In this document: in pieces, positions 44,219-53,710 of the stretch
Layout: the number at the start of each line of letters is the position of its first letter
Numbering within the stretch: the stretch's first letter is position 1
NCBI GenBank assembly: GCA_965279285.1
Contig: OZ257147.1
Location: 310,001 to 374,000 of the forward strand
Length of the DNA stretch: 64,000 nucleotides
Reading direction: 5' to 3'
DNA from: G965279335 sp965279285
GTDB lineage: Bacteria; Pseudomonadota; Gammaproteobacteria; DSM-16500
The notes under the pieces: model-generated
The model's input: the letters and a program-made list of their open reading frames with translations, nothing else
Databases searched by the model: none
What the model was told of the DNA's origin: nothing
Position numbers and translations under genes: made by a program

Positions 44219-45382
44219 TTACTTTAAAAAAAACTTCGCAATACCCTCGCGCCAAGGATATACAGTGGTATTGCCATATTTTTTTATATAAATATCTTGA
44301 GAGAAACAAACAGCTTCACATTCCTTAAAATCGTTTGCTAACTGATTTAATGTTTTAAGTGACTGTGGTAAAACCTCACGACTGCTTTTAATTTCAATAA
44401 ATAAATGCGGTTGCCCAGGTCTATCAACAATTAAGTCAATTTCTGCATCATCTTTAGTTGATAAATAAGAAAAACGGTAATCTAATGCGTAATAATGTGA
44501 AAGTTTAATGCATTCTAAAATAATTAAATGCTCGAATGTTTCGCCATATAAGCTTGTACTGTCGCGCAAAGGAATACGTAATAATCTGGCAAGTGCTCGT
44601 GTAACACCCGTATCAAAAAAATAAAATTTTGCTGCCGTGCGTAAGCGTTTTCGAAATGAATGATGGAAGGGCTCTAGAAAAAATCCAATTAACGTGTCTT
44701 CTAAAAGTAAAAAGTATTCTTTTATTGTATTTTCAGATACTCCAACATCTCTAGCAATACTGGCATAATTTAAAATTTTTCCATTCATTTGTGCAGCAAC
44801 TTCTAAAAAACGTCGAAATGGATCTAGGTTTTTTATAAATTGTTCATTCCAAATTTCTTCTTTTAAATAAGTATTTGTGTAAGCATGTAAGAATTGATAA
44901 CGGTCATTGTTATCGTGATATTGTGTTGTAGCAGGTAATAGTCCCCATTCTAATGAATTTAATACATTGTATTGATTATTAATTTCGAATAAAGAAAATG
45001 GAAAAAGATAATAAACAAATGCGCGTCCTGCTAATAAGTTGGCACCACCACGCTTAAGTTTTTTTGCACTTGATCCGGTCATAATGAAGTGAACAGGAAG
45101 TTTTTCTTCAATTAAAGCATGAATAATGTCTAATAATTTAGGGATTTTTTGAATCTCATCAATAATAATATATTTTTTTGTTGCGGGTAATGAGCGTGCG
45201 ATAATTGCTAATTCTTCTGGATGACGCGAAAAGCGGCTTTCTTCTTCAGCACCCAGTAGATTAATCCAAAGAGAGTCTTTTTCTGAGAATGATTGATGCA
45301 ATAGGGTGCTTTTGCCAACGCCTCTAGCACCAAATAGAAAAAAACTTTTATTTTTCGGAAGCTTAAGTAATCTTGTTAACAC
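44219..45382 (-). CDS. AAA ATPase with DUF4143 domain
   Basis: 387 residues. Walker A is GARGVGKSTL near 18-27, Walker B is IIIDEIQKIP near 72-81, MTGSSAKKLKRGGA is the sensor region, and the C terminus has DDAEIDLIVDRPGQ and LFIEIKSSREV of the DUF4143 nuclease-like domain. The start is a GTG at 45382 with agga 6 bases upstream. It is flanked on both sides by palindromic elements of the gtaactatt family (44039-44195 and 45467-45539). Third such ATPase in the window; its role is not known. Confidence 0.9.
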   Translation of the reverse strand: MLTRLLKLPKNKSFFLFGARGVGKSTLLHQSFSEKDSLWINLLGAEEESRFSRHPEELAIIARSLPATKKYIIIDEIQKIPKLLDIIHALIEEKLPVHFIMTGSSAKKLKRGGANLLAGRAFVYYLFPFSLFEINNQYNVLNSLEWGLLPATTQYHDNNDRYQFLHAYTNTYLKEEIWNEQFIKNLDPFRRFLEVAAQMNGKILNYASIARDVGVSENTIKEYFLLLEDTLIGFFLEPFHHSFRKRLRTAAKFYFFDTGVTRALARLLRIPLRDSTSLYGETFEHLIILECIKLSHYYALDYRFSYLSTKDDAEIDLIVDRPGQPHLFIEIKSSREVLPQSLKTLNQLANDFKECEAVCFSQDIYIKKYGNTTVYPWREGIAKFFLK

Positions 45383-45466
45383 GCCATTTCCTCAGTACTA
45401 TCCTGGAATTGTACGCCTATTCCGAGGTAGTGTCTAGGTTATGCCGGGTTATTTTCATGTTTGGCA

Positions 45467-45539
45467 TAATTATTCAGCGATCAAAGTTTGGTGGGCACGC
45501 TGCGCTTTGCCCACCAAACTTTGATCACTGAATAGTTAC
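45467..45539. repeat. compact palindromic element with one REP-like core
   Basis: A 73-bp near-perfect palindrome: outer ends tattcagcgatcaaagtttg and the complement, inner core ggtgggca...tgcccacc. Unlike the larger elements it has a single core. It lies between two leftward genes. Confidence 0.88.
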
Positions 45540-45578
45540 ATTTTTTTCTTAATATAAGTGTTAACAGTCACTAACAAT

Positions 45579-46757
45579 CTATGAAAAAGACTCACCCGAC
45601 TTAGCACTAAAATCTATTTTCCACGTCGGTATATCAGCATTTAATGGGTAAAAATACGTTTTTACCTTATCTATTTTTAATGTCGTAGCATTATAAATAA
45701 ATACATTAAATCCCGGATGATTACCATAAAGAGGGCTGATAGAAGGAGTAAAAATAGTCGGGATATTAGCAAACTCTTTTAAGGTCACTAATTTAAAAAT
45801 ATTAGTGTGAATATGCCCAGGTAAAACAGCAGTCACAATTCCAGAAAACTCCGTTAACTCTTTTTCGATTTGCGCCGTATAAAAAGGTTGCCAAAAATCA
45901 GTGATATTAAAGTTATTTTTTACCGTTGAAAAAAGATCAATCCCTGAAGGAATATGCATGGCTAGCAATATATGCTGATTATTTTTTTTAGCCTCAAGTA
46001 ATTGTTGGTGCAACCATGCTAATTGTAGCATAGCCGCTTTTTTAGCGGATTTACTATGCACTTTTGTTGAAAATAAAACGGTGTTTAATACAATAATTTT
46101 ATTATTCGAATGATTTGGGATTGTTACTACATAGTAACCCATCGCAGAAAACGTATGATAAAAACTTTGTTGATTACTCGCGTTCTTAATTAACGGTGCC
46201 CAGCTACGCATCGTTTGCGATAAAAATTCACCACGTGGAATGATGCTATAATTCCCTGTATATGAGTCATTATTGCCGATGACAGGATATACATCGGTTT
46301 TAGGAAAAGTTTGTTGTAACTCAATCGCTAAAAATTGCAGCGTTTTTTTCACAAATTGATAATAAGCTTGATTAGAGTGATCCGTAGCAAAAGTATTAAA
46401 TTTTTCTCGAAAGTGGTGAGCTAAGAAATCACCTAGTACAAGAACAAATTGTGGATGTAATTGTTGGTTTAGTGTTTTTAACTCTTGCAAAGAATTTTTT
46501 AATAATAAGTAATGAGTGTCGGTATAGTAATTTTGATTATTTGACTTAGTTGTTTGATTAAAAATAGCTGCCCATTTTTCAGGTGGGGCTGCGTTTAATT
46601 GTTGGATAAGTGGACAAGTTGTTTTTTCCTTACAACTACTGAAAGGATCAAAATGAATGTCAGCAATGCTGATGAATTGTTGTGTTGCTTCCGTGTTTGT
46701 GGCAAATGTGGATTGTGTACTGAAAAATAATATTATAATTAAAATAACATGGCGCAC
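45579..46757 (-). CDS. secreted acid-sphingomyelinase-like metallophosphoesterase
   Basis: 392 residues. The N terminus (about 1-19) is a signal peptide. Metal-binding motifs of calcineurin-like phosphoesterases follow in order: ADIHFDP (Asp33, His35), VLGDFLAHH (Gly109-Asp110), VIGNNDSY at 159-166, LAMHIPSG and LPGHIHTN. The DIHFDP and GNNDSY forms are those of acid sphingomyelinase-like phosphodiesterases. The start is a GTG with aagga upstream. Acting outside the cytoplasm, it could cleave host phospholipids or nucleotides; the substrate is not known. It is a single gene next to a repeat-rich gap. Confidence 0.87.
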   Translation of the reverse strand: MRHVILIIILFFSTQSTFATNTEATQQFISIADIHFDPFSSCKEKTTCPLIQQLNAAPPEKWAAIFNQTTKSNNQNYYTDTHYLLLKNSLQELKTLNQQLHPQFVLVLGDFLAHHFREKFNTFATDHSNQAYYQFVKKTLQFLAIELQQTFPKTDVYPVIGNNDSYTGNYSIIPRGEFLSQTMRSWAPLIKNASNQQSFYHTFSAMGYYVVTIPNHSNNKIIVLNTVLFSTKVHSKSAKKAAMLQLAWLHQQLLEAKKNNQHILLAMHIPSGIDLFSTVKNNFNITDFWQPFYTAQIEKELTEFSGIVTAVLPGHIHTNIFKLVTLKEFANIPTIFTPSISPLYGNHPGFNVFIYNATTLKIDKVKTYFYPLNADIPTWKIDFSAKSGESFS

Positions 46758-46819
46758 TATTTTTTCCTTAAAAAGCTAATCTTCCGGAAGAGCTTTATTG
46801 CTGAGAGTGTAAAAATGCC

Positions 46820-46983
46820 TAAAAAATCCGTTATTCTGAGTGCATGCCCATGCCATGGTGAGTGTATTGTTATCCTGAGTGTATGTTCCCGGGAGCGTTT
46901 AGTGCATTGTCATCCTGAGAGCGTTTTTTGCTCGAAGCAACTTGTATGTATGCCCCGAGATCCTTCGCTACGCTCAGGATGAC
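46820..46983. repeat. repeat-rich gap with cctgag-type motifs
   Basis: The motif attctgagtg/atcctgag recurs three times (46833, 46872, 46912 regions), and the end holds gatccttcgctacgctcagg followed by atgacag, a form common in dispersed intergenic repeats of bacteria; inner dyads are present. It ends 8 bases from the stop of the methyltransferase gene. No gene is evident here. Confidence 0.6.
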
Positions 46984-46991
46984 AGCAACGT

Positions 46992-48578
46992 TTATTCTGA
47001 CTCCGCCAGCGCTTTCTCAACAAAAGCAATCCATTCTTTGGTATCTTCAGAATCAGGATCTATCGTTAACGCTTGTTGAAAACTGGCCAATGCGCCTGAG
47101 TTATCATTTAACAAATGTTTACATAATCCTACGTTATATACCAAACCAAATTGATCACCAATAAACGTTTGTGCTTCTAAATAATATTGTAATGCTTTGT
47201 CATATTGTTTGATGGCATGATAAAAAACTGCAATTTCAAATAAAACGCAATCTGATTTTGGCATGTAATAATAATTAGCTGCAATTTTCGGCATATTATG
47301 CGCAAGAAAGGTAATAGAATCACTATCAGCTTCCGCAATGGTTGCCATAATACGGCTGTTTATTCGCATGTAAATGTGCGGATCCCAACCTGTGAGTGCA
47401 AGATGTGAAGATAAAGTATCAAGTGCACAATCAGGAAAACTTTCACTAATGCGACGATGCAAATTAAAATAATCAGAAGGACTGAATTCTTCGACTTCTT
47501 TTTCAATCGTAGCCCATGTTTGTGGTAAATCTTTTAAGTTAAAACCACTACTAAATATACTGGTTTTAATGCCACTGCGTGGCGTTTGTAAAAAAGCATC
47601 ACCACCAGTATTTTTGAAATATTCAGCGATAGCATGGAAATTTACCATCATCGAAAAACTGCCGTGAAAAGCAATGGAAGGATGGCCAAGATTCTCTAGT
47701 GATTGCAATGAGCTATAACCTTTGTCCGTTGAAATTAAAAATAATTTATCATTCGCTAATTTTTTTAATAATTTAATCGCACGTATCGAACCGATGGGGA
47801 CTAAAAAACTCGTGTCATTCAAGGCATTTTTATAAATATCAAGAATAGGGTCGATATGTGGATCATTGTAATAATGTGCTTTTGCTTCATGAATACTATG
47901 GTCTACTTCAAGTTTGTCCATGGTGATGGGTTTGCCTGACTCAAGATTATTTTCTGGGCTTGATAAAGTGACCAGTAGCTCATAGAGCTTTTTATCATGC
48001 ACCATAAATGAATCATGTGTCACTGTATCAAATATATAGTTAGCAACGACAGTTAATGGATTAACGAGTAAATCAGGAGTAAGGCGAATATTCTTTTTTA
48101 ATAATGTAATGGGTTTTTCTGTTTCTAAATCATAAATGGCAAAATCAATGAGACCTTTATCAATATATGGTTTTAGTGCTGGATGAGTTTCATGATATTG
48201 AATATTGTGTTTGGTAAAGTCACTCATGATGTAGCAAACTTTAATGTCATCCATTTTATAAAAATTCAAGGCTTCCATTAATTGCTTAATGAAATAATAA
48301 CTAAAACGTCCAGAGCCAGTGCCAAGCTCCATGATATAAAAAGTATGATTTTTAGCGTCGGGATTTTGTTTGGTCCAGTCACAAATAAAAGAAAACATTA
48401 AATGTGCGTAACAGCCAGCAATGAATGGATTACTCGTGATATAAAAAGGGACTTGGTTTACCCAGGCATTAATACCCTCTTTATCGAAATATTCGCGTTG
48501 CAGTTTCCATAACATGGATTCGGAGAAACGCTTTGCTTGCTCAATAATAATTTTTCGGTCTGTTAGCTCTTGCTTCAC
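46992..48578 (-). CDS. SAM-dependent methyltransferase-like protein with TPR tail
   Basis: 528 residues. Residues about 80-95 hold YIMELGTGSGRFSYY, a class I SAM-binding motif I, followed by an acidic segment YIMSDFTKHN, so the first half is a methyltransferase fold. The last 110 residues form TPR-like helix pairs (EIAVFYHAIKQYDKALQYYL, GLCKHLLNDNSGALASFQQA). The start is a GTG with gaggg 7 bases upstream. The target is unknown; fusion to TPR suggests that it acts on or with another protein. Divergent from cpdA. Confidence 0.75.
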   Translation of the reverse strand: MKQELTDRKIIIEQAKRFSESMLWKLQREYFDKEGINAWVNQVPFYITSNPFIAGCYAHLMFSFICDWTKQNPDAKNHTFYIMELGTGSGRFSYYFIKQLMEALNFYKMDDIKVCYIMSDFTKHNIQYHETHPALKPYIDKGLIDFAIYDLETEKPITLLKKNIRLTPDLLVNPLTVVANYIFDTVTHDSFMVHDKKLYELLVTLSSPENNLESGKPITMDKLEVDHSIHEAKAHYYNDPHIDPILDIYKNALNDTSFLVPIGSIRAIKLLKKLANDKLFLISTDKGYSSLQSLENLGHPSIAFHGSFSMMVNFHAIAEYFKNTGGDAFLQTPRSGIKTSIFSSGFNLKDLPQTWATIEKEVEEFSPSDYFNLHRRISESFPDCALDTLSSHLALTGWDPHIYMRINSRIMATIAEADSDSITFLAHNMPKIAANYYYMPKSDCVLFEIAVFYHAIKQYDKALQYYLEAQTFIGDQFGLVYNVGLCKHLLNDNSGALASFQQALTIDPDSEDTKEWIAFVEKALAESE

Positions 48579-48699
48579 AAGTATGCCCTCATTTAGTTGG
48601 TGATATTATTCTATATTACCCCTATTATAATACGGTATGACATGGCTTGTATAAGAAAAAATTAACAAGATAATTTAGTGTACTATTTGGAGCTTTTCG

Positions 48700-49497
48700 A
48701 TGAAGGATGGAACGGTTAGGGTTGTTCAAATTTCGGACGCGCATCATTTTTCTGATATAAATGGCTCTTTGCTTGGGGTTAATACCCATGCTAGTTTTAG
48801 TGCTCTGATCGATGTGTTAAAAAAAGATCCTATACAGCCGAATTTATTGTTGCTAAGCGGCGATCTTTCACAAGATGCATCAGAGCGTTCTTATATTCAT
48901 ATTGCGGATGCAATGAAAGATTTCCCTATTCCTACTTATTGGGTTCCTGGTAATCATGATGACCCTCAGGTGATGGCGCGAGTTTATCCGCGGGCTACTA
49001 TTTCTAATTTAAAGCATATTGTTTTAGAGCATTGGCAGATTATTTTGTTAGATTCGCATAAAAATAAGTCAGTGGAAGGTTTTTTGGATGCGACACAATT
49101 AACATTTTTAGAAGATTGTTTAAAGCAGCACCCTGAACAGCATGCTATTGTTGTTTTTCATCATCATCCGGTTAAAGTGGGTTGTGAATGGTTAGATAAT
49201 ATTGGGTTGACGAATGCGGATCAATTATGGCCTATTTTAAAGCGTTATAAACAAGTAAAAACAGTTTTATTTGGTCATGTGCATCAGCAAATAGAGGGTG
49301 AAAAAGAGGGGATTCATTATTATTCTGTACCTTCTACCTGTATTCAATTTAAAGGTAAAAGTGATTCATTTGCCTTAGAAAAAATTCCTCCTGCGTATCG
49401 TTGGCTTGATTTATATCCGCATGGTGAGCTTAAAACAGCGGTTTGTCGGGCAGCAGATTATATTGGTGAATTTGATGAGCAGGCGAAAGGTTATTAG
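48700..49497 (+). CDS. cpdA: 3',5'-cyclic AMP phosphodiesterase CpdA
   Basis: 265 residues. All metal-binding motifs of the CpdA group are visible: ISDAHHF (Asp13, His15), LSGDLSQD (Asp55), PGNHDDP at 83-89, VFHHHPVKVG and FGHVHQQ. The stretch SLLGVNTHASF matches the CpdA-specific region after the first motif. The start has ggag 7 bases upstream. It should lower cytosolic cAMP. Another cyclic-nucleotide-linked protein (2744-3748) is encoded in the window but not nearby. Confidence 0.9.
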   Translation: MKDGTVRVVQISDAHHFSDINGSLLGVNTHASFSALIDVLKKDPIQPNLLLLSGDLSQDASERSYIHIADAMKDFPIPTYWVPGNHDDPQVMARVYPRATISNLKHIVLEHWQIILLDSHKNKSVEGFLDATQLTFLEDCLKQHPEQHAIVVFHHHPVKVGCEWLDNIGLTNADQLWPILKRYKQVKTVLFGHVHQQIEGEKEGIHYYSVPSTCIQFKGKSDSFALEKIPPAYRWLDLYPHGELKTAVCRAADYIGEFDEQAKGY

Positions 49498-49521
49498 TTA
49501 TTATTCTTGCGTAATAAAAAA

Positions 49522-49604
49522 GGAACGGTGGGCACGCTGCGCTTTGCCCACCCTACAAAAATAAATAATGTAGGGTGGGCAAAGCGCAGCGTGCCCACCG
49601 TTCC
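49522..49604. repeat. REP-like hairpin, perfect inverted pair
   Basis: Two units facing each other, from ggaacggtggg at 49522 to the complement ending at 49604, with 15 AT-rich bases between. It can form a long stem. It lies 25 bases after the stop of cpdA, where it may act as a terminator or stabilise the mRNA end. Confidence 0.92.
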
Positions 49605-49684
49605 CCTGGAGCATTTTAGAGAATACGTTTATAATTTATAATGATAGCTTTAGATTTTAATTAAACAACCGGGGTTAAGTTGTT

Positions 49685-52537
49685 ATGCCAATGACCGATA
49701 AACTACAGCAACTGCTTAATACTCCTAATATGACTGTAGATCAAGTTACCGACCTGCTTAAACGTGATGGTTTAAATTGCCGAGATAGCACGACTTACGA
49801 TACACCGTTAATCGTAGCAACGCGTAATAATAATGTTGCCATTGTTGAACACATACTCACTAGTGTTAAAAATCCTGCAGAAAAATTAAATATTATTAAT
49901 TCTACTAATAAGCGTGGAGAAACAGCATTATCGCTTTCAATAGCAAAAAATAATAAACAAATTGCTCTGCGGTTATTACAAAATGGCGCTAGCCCTTTAA
50001 TTCATGCTTCCCCGGAAATATTACAATGGTTAAAACCATTTGTAGAGTATGAAGAATTTAAAGAATTAGGCTATTTTGATGATAATGTCATATTGCAACG
50101 TGGTTTATGTGCAACTGAAATAGGTAACCGTTATTATTCAGAGCTTGGAGACACAGCTGAGGCAATCAAATGGTTTGATTTAGCGGCGAATGATGGTGTT
50201 CAACAGGCAATGTTAAATCTTGCCATTCTGTATCAACGAGAAGGACGCGAGTTATCAAAAGCTGCTTTTTGGTTAAGAAAAAGTTATACCGACACCATTG
50301 AAGAAAGTAGTCGCGATTTGATTGTGACACAATTAAAAAATATTCTTACCGTTGATTCAGAGGAAAGTGAAACACGGTATTTTGTTAATATGTCGCTAGG
50401 ATATGTTTTAGCAAAAGCAGGCAATATTCCACATGCTTTGTTTTATTTTAAGCAAGCTGAAGATATTGATGACAGCGGTACTCTCAGGAAAGCAGAGGAT
50501 AATCTCCTCTTCAAAGCCTGTTCTTTATGGAATGGCACCTCGTATGAAAAACAAATTCCAGCAGCGGATTTTTTAGATATTACCAAACGCTTTGAATGGT
50601 TAATTGAAGCGAATAGTGAAGAATCATTAGCTTTATTAGTTGGCATTACCTTGTTTGCGGAAACACCTGTTTTTCAGCTAGTCGCTATTCATTTAGCTAA
50701 TGGGCAACATTTGTTAAATGAAACACAACAAGCACCATTTTATTTAGAAAAAAATAAAGTTTATGTACAAGTACTATCAGTATTGTATGGATGGAATGAT
50801 TATCCAAAAAATACCTTACGTGCCGCCGCTATGCTCAAGAAAATTATTGAGGCCAAAAAAACGAGTGAACCTGATACAACAGCTTTATGTTATCTTTTAA
50901 TTGCTTTTGCTTATTTTCAACAAGAAGTAGAGCGTGAGGTTTATTTTTCTGAAGCATTTCATGCCTTAGATGCAGCCCATGAATGTTTAGCGCAAATACA
51001 TTCAGAAAATCGTGCTGAAATCGTGCTCACCATGGTGGATTGCATAAGCAATGTCACAGAAGATATTTTAGCCGTTTATTTAGAAACACTGTTAAATTGC
51101 TATTATCGTGAAACATCGGCAAAAAATATAAACAATATGTCACAGATTGCTGATCGAATTCTATCTATTGTTGATCATTTAGAAAATTGGTTAAAAATGA
51201 TCGCTGATTCATTGATTTTTTGTTATCAAAATCAAACAGATCATGCTGTACGAGACAGCATCCTGAATTTTTTGAATTATCTAAAAGAAACCGTTCCTGT
51301 TGAGCCAGAGAAAAAATTAATTTTAGAGCAGGCTATCGCTGAATGTTCCTCAGATAATGTCAGTGAGCAAGATGATTTAGTAGTAGAGTCAGATGCAGAA
51401 ATCAGTTGGGATGACCATGCGAATGATGAGAGTATTGTCAATAACCAGATGAATTATACAGATGCTTTATTATCGCGCGCAGAAAAATATTTACATGAGC
51501 GTAAATTTGATGACGCTCTGCAAAACTTTACTCAGCTTTATGAAACAACAGGATCTCTTAATGCATTAGGAAAGATAGCTTATATCGAGATTGAGCTTGG
51601 GTTTTATGATGAAGCCATTGCGCATTATCAAGAGTTAGCCGCTCATTTTTCTGAAGACCATTTTGATTTTAATATCGTGGATATTTTGCGCGGTTTACAC
51701 ATGATTTATCATGAGCTTGCATTGCGAGATAGCCGAAGAAGCTTGATTGTTGAATTAATCAAATTAGCACTCAGCCATCTTTTAAGTGGTGACGTCAGTC
51801 ATTTAGATACTTTTGCAAAATTAGATGAATTGGAAGATTTTTTAGAAATAGCTGATCATGATCCTGAGATAAGTGATAAATTATTAGAGATAAGGCAGAT
51901 AATTACCCCTCAGGAATTGATACGAATTGCTGAGGAAAAGGCGGAAGAAGAGAGACAGCGATTTTATAAGTTGCTTGAAGGAGGACACACGCGCTCTAAT
52001 GAACATCGATTAGTTACTCTCTTAAGCTTGGTTGAGAGTGAAAAAAATAATGAAGAAAGATTAGTTTTAATCCATCATGCAATCAATCGTTGGATAGAGA
52101 GTGTCGTGCAAATTGAGCAAGGAAAAATTCATTTAAAAAACGAACCAGCATTAATTCAGTTAGCAAAAGAAAATTATCTCTTAGCGAGTTATTACTTAGC
52201 TAAATTTCGTGAACAAAATAATTTAGTGATTGTTGCCTTAAGTCTTTATGCAAGAATTATTATGTTGCCTGAATATGATGAGAATGATAGAAAAATTAAA
52301 TTACAGGCACAGCGAATTATTGAAAATTATGAAAAAACAGAGTCTCGTGGTTTAAGGAATATTTTTTCTAAACAACCTAAATATAATGAATATGCGGCTG
52401 ATTTGTTGGCGGTATTAAAAATGTCAGCGGTCTTTGAAGACCCGGATATTGCTATTCAATCAGGATTACAAGAAACAGCAAAAACAATCGATTCATATAA
52501 CAAGTATAATTTAAGTATTAGTCAATTATTTGGTTGA
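49685..52537 (+). CDS. large ankyrin/Sel1/TPR repeat protein
   Basis: 950 residues. The N terminus has about three ankyrin repeats (TPLIVATRNNNVAIVEHIL, then RGETALSLSIAKNNKQIALR). Residues about 135-205 have Sel1/TPR-like helices (YYSELGDTAEAIKWFDLAA, MLNLAILYQREGRELSKAAF). More TPR-like pairs follow (for example around 595-650, KFDDALQNFTQLYETTGSL), mostly helical to the end. There is no enzyme domain and no signal peptide. An ATG at 49691 is an alternative start. Such all-repeat proteins are common among effector candidates of intracellular Legionellales; the partner and role are unknown. Confidence 0.82.
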   Translation: MPMTDKLQQLLNTPNMTVDQVTDLLKRDGLNCRDSTTYDTPLIVATRNNNVAIVEHILTSVKNPAEKLNIINSTNKRGETALSLSIAKNNKQIALRLLQNGASPLIHASPEILQWLKPFVEYEEFKELGYFDDNVILQRGLCATEIGNRYYSELGDTAEAIKWFDLAANDGVQQAMLNLAILYQREGRELSKAAFWLRKSYTDTIEESSRDLIVTQLKNILTVDSEESETRYFVNMSLGYVLAKAGNIPHALFYFKQAEDIDDSGTLRKAEDNLLFKACSLWNGTSYEKQIPAADFLDITKRFEWLIEANSEESLALLVGITLFAETPVFQLVAIHLANGQHLLNETQQAPFYLEKNKVYVQVLSVLYGWNDYPKNTLRAAAMLKKIIEAKKTSEPDTTALCYLLIAFAYFQQEVEREVYFSEAFHALDAAHECLAQIHSENRAEIVLTMVDCISNVTEDILAVYLETLLNCYYRETSAKNINNMSQIADRILSIVDHLENWLKMIADSLIFCYQNQTDHAVRDSILNFLNYLKETVPVEPEKKLILEQAIAECSSDNVSEQDDLVVESDAEISWDDHANDESIVNNQMNYTDALLSRAEKYLHERKFDDALQNFTQLYETTGSLNALGKIAYIEIELGFYDEAIAHYQELAAHFSEDHFDFNIVDILRGLHMIYHELALRDSRRSLIVELIKLALSHLLSGDVSHLDTFAKLDELEDFLEIADHDPEISDKLLEIRQIITPQELIRIAEEKAEEERQRFYKLLEGGHTRSNEHRLVTLLSLVESEKNNEERLVLIHHAINRWIESVVQIEQGKIHLKNEPALIQLAKENYLLASYYLAKFREQNNLVIVALSLYARIIMLPEYDENDRKIKLQAQRIIENYEKTESRGLRNIFSKQPKYNEYAADLLAVLKMSAVFEDPDIAIQSGLQETAKTIDSYNKYNLSISQLFG

Positions 52538-52561
52538 ATTAGTCACTATTAAGCGACACGG

Positions 52562-52775
52562 CTGGATCCCGCGGACGAGCCGGCTTTGTTGCATAAATCA
52601 GCTTCGTCGTTGCGAGCCTGCGCTTTTTGCAGGCGAAGCAATCCAGTTTTTAGACTATTTTGGCAAAATCTGTTTAAAAAATGGATTGCTTCGTCGCAAA
52701 AAACGCTCCTCGCAACGATGACTCTGCGTAAAAATTGATTTATGCAACAACGCCGGACGAGCCGCGGGACGTTGA
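52562..52775. repeat. gc-rich palindromic repeat, copy 1, split by a small element
   Basis: The halves tggatcccgcggacgagcc (52563-52581) and gccgcgggacgttga (52761-52775) together rebuild the palindromic repeat seen whole at 53669-53700. The 173-bp element between them carries the target duplication. The gap 52538-52903 around it has no gene of its own apart from the leftover 5' part of the EAL frame. Confidence 0.85.
52582..52754. mobile_element. 173-bp MITE with IS903-like ends
   Basis: Terminal inverted repeats ggctttgttgcataaatca (left) and its complement with one mismatch (right) closely resemble the published IS903 end, as I recall it. A 9-bp direct duplication, ggacgagcc (52573-52581 and 52755-52763), matches the 9-bp target duplication of the IS903 group. 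It has no transposase gene; inside is another inverted repeat built of tgcgag/gcgaagcaatcca arms. It would need a transposase from elsewhere. Confidence 0.88.
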
Positions 52776-52903
52776 AGCATTTACTACTCCAAGAGTATGG
52801 CTTGTTTATTTTTAATAAAAAATTATTTTAATTTAATGGTTTTCAGTTTTGTACTTTAGATTTAACACAAAAAGCAAAGCTACAATCAGAGCAGCGCCAG
52901 GCC

Positions 52904-53710
52904 ATGAGTCATGCCTTAATGAAAAATGAATTTGTGCTTTATTATCAACCGTATTTTGATATTTCAGCACAGAATATTGTCGGCGTTGAGGCATTATTGC
53001 GTTGGCAAAGTAGAGAATATGGTTTGGTTTCACCTGATTTAATTATTCCTCTCGCAGAAGAAACCGATTTAATTGTGCCGCTTACCGAGTGGATATTAAG
53101 AACGTCTTGTAAGCAAGTTAAAATGTGGCAAGAGGAAGGTTGTAAAGCGCTTAAGCTTTCAGTAAATTTATCCGCACGGCAATTTAAAAATCCAAATTGT
53201 ATTCATCATATTACTCAAGCCTTGCGAGAAACTGAATTTACGCCCGAATGTTTAATGTTGGAAATACAAGAAAGTTTAATTATGCATGACCCAGCGAACG
53301 CGATGGATACAATTAAAAAATTAAAAGCAGTCGGCATAGGGATTGTGATTGATGATTTTGGCACAGGGTTTTCTTCTTTTAGTCATTTAGCGATGGAATC
53401 AGTTGATAAAATTAAAATTGATAAAACTTTTATAAAGCAAGTGGCAACTGACGCAGCTAAAACTTCTATTGTTTCAGCAATGATTGTGATGGCGAAAAAA
53501 TTAAATATCAAAGTAGTTGCAGAAGGTGTTGAAACGCAGGAACAATATAATGTGTTAGTCCGTGAAGGATGTGATGAAGCTCAAGGTTATTTTTTTACTA
53601 AGCCCTTGCCGAGTGAGTTGTTAGAAACATTTTTGTTTAGTCAGTTTGTAGCTGTTCAGCGGCGCGCGCTGGATCCCGCGGACAAGCCGCGGGACGTTGA
53701 TGATTGCTGA
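52904..53710 (+). pseudogene. EAL-domain protein, truncated at its 5' end
   Basis: 268 codons. The EAL phosphodiesterase domain looks catalytically complete: GVEALLRWQS, SVNLSARQF, LMLEIQES, IDDFGTGFSS, KIDKTF, VVAEGVET and DEAQGYFFTKPL. It would cleave cyclic di-GMP. However, the frame stays open upstream of the ATG to a TAA at 52829-52831 and reads GFQFCTLDLTQKAKLQSEQR, the usual linker after a GGDEF domain, so the N-terminal part has been lost. No good ribosome site precedes the ATG. Its last 15 or so residues come from a palindromic repeat (53669-53700), and it overlaps the convergent acyl-CoA synthetase gene by 55 bases. Confidence 0.75.

Noticed and set aside
46749..46982. 77-codon frame before the methyltransferase gene
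   Set aside because: It covers the repeat-rich gap; the Cys/Ser-rich translation looks like repeat DNA read by chance.
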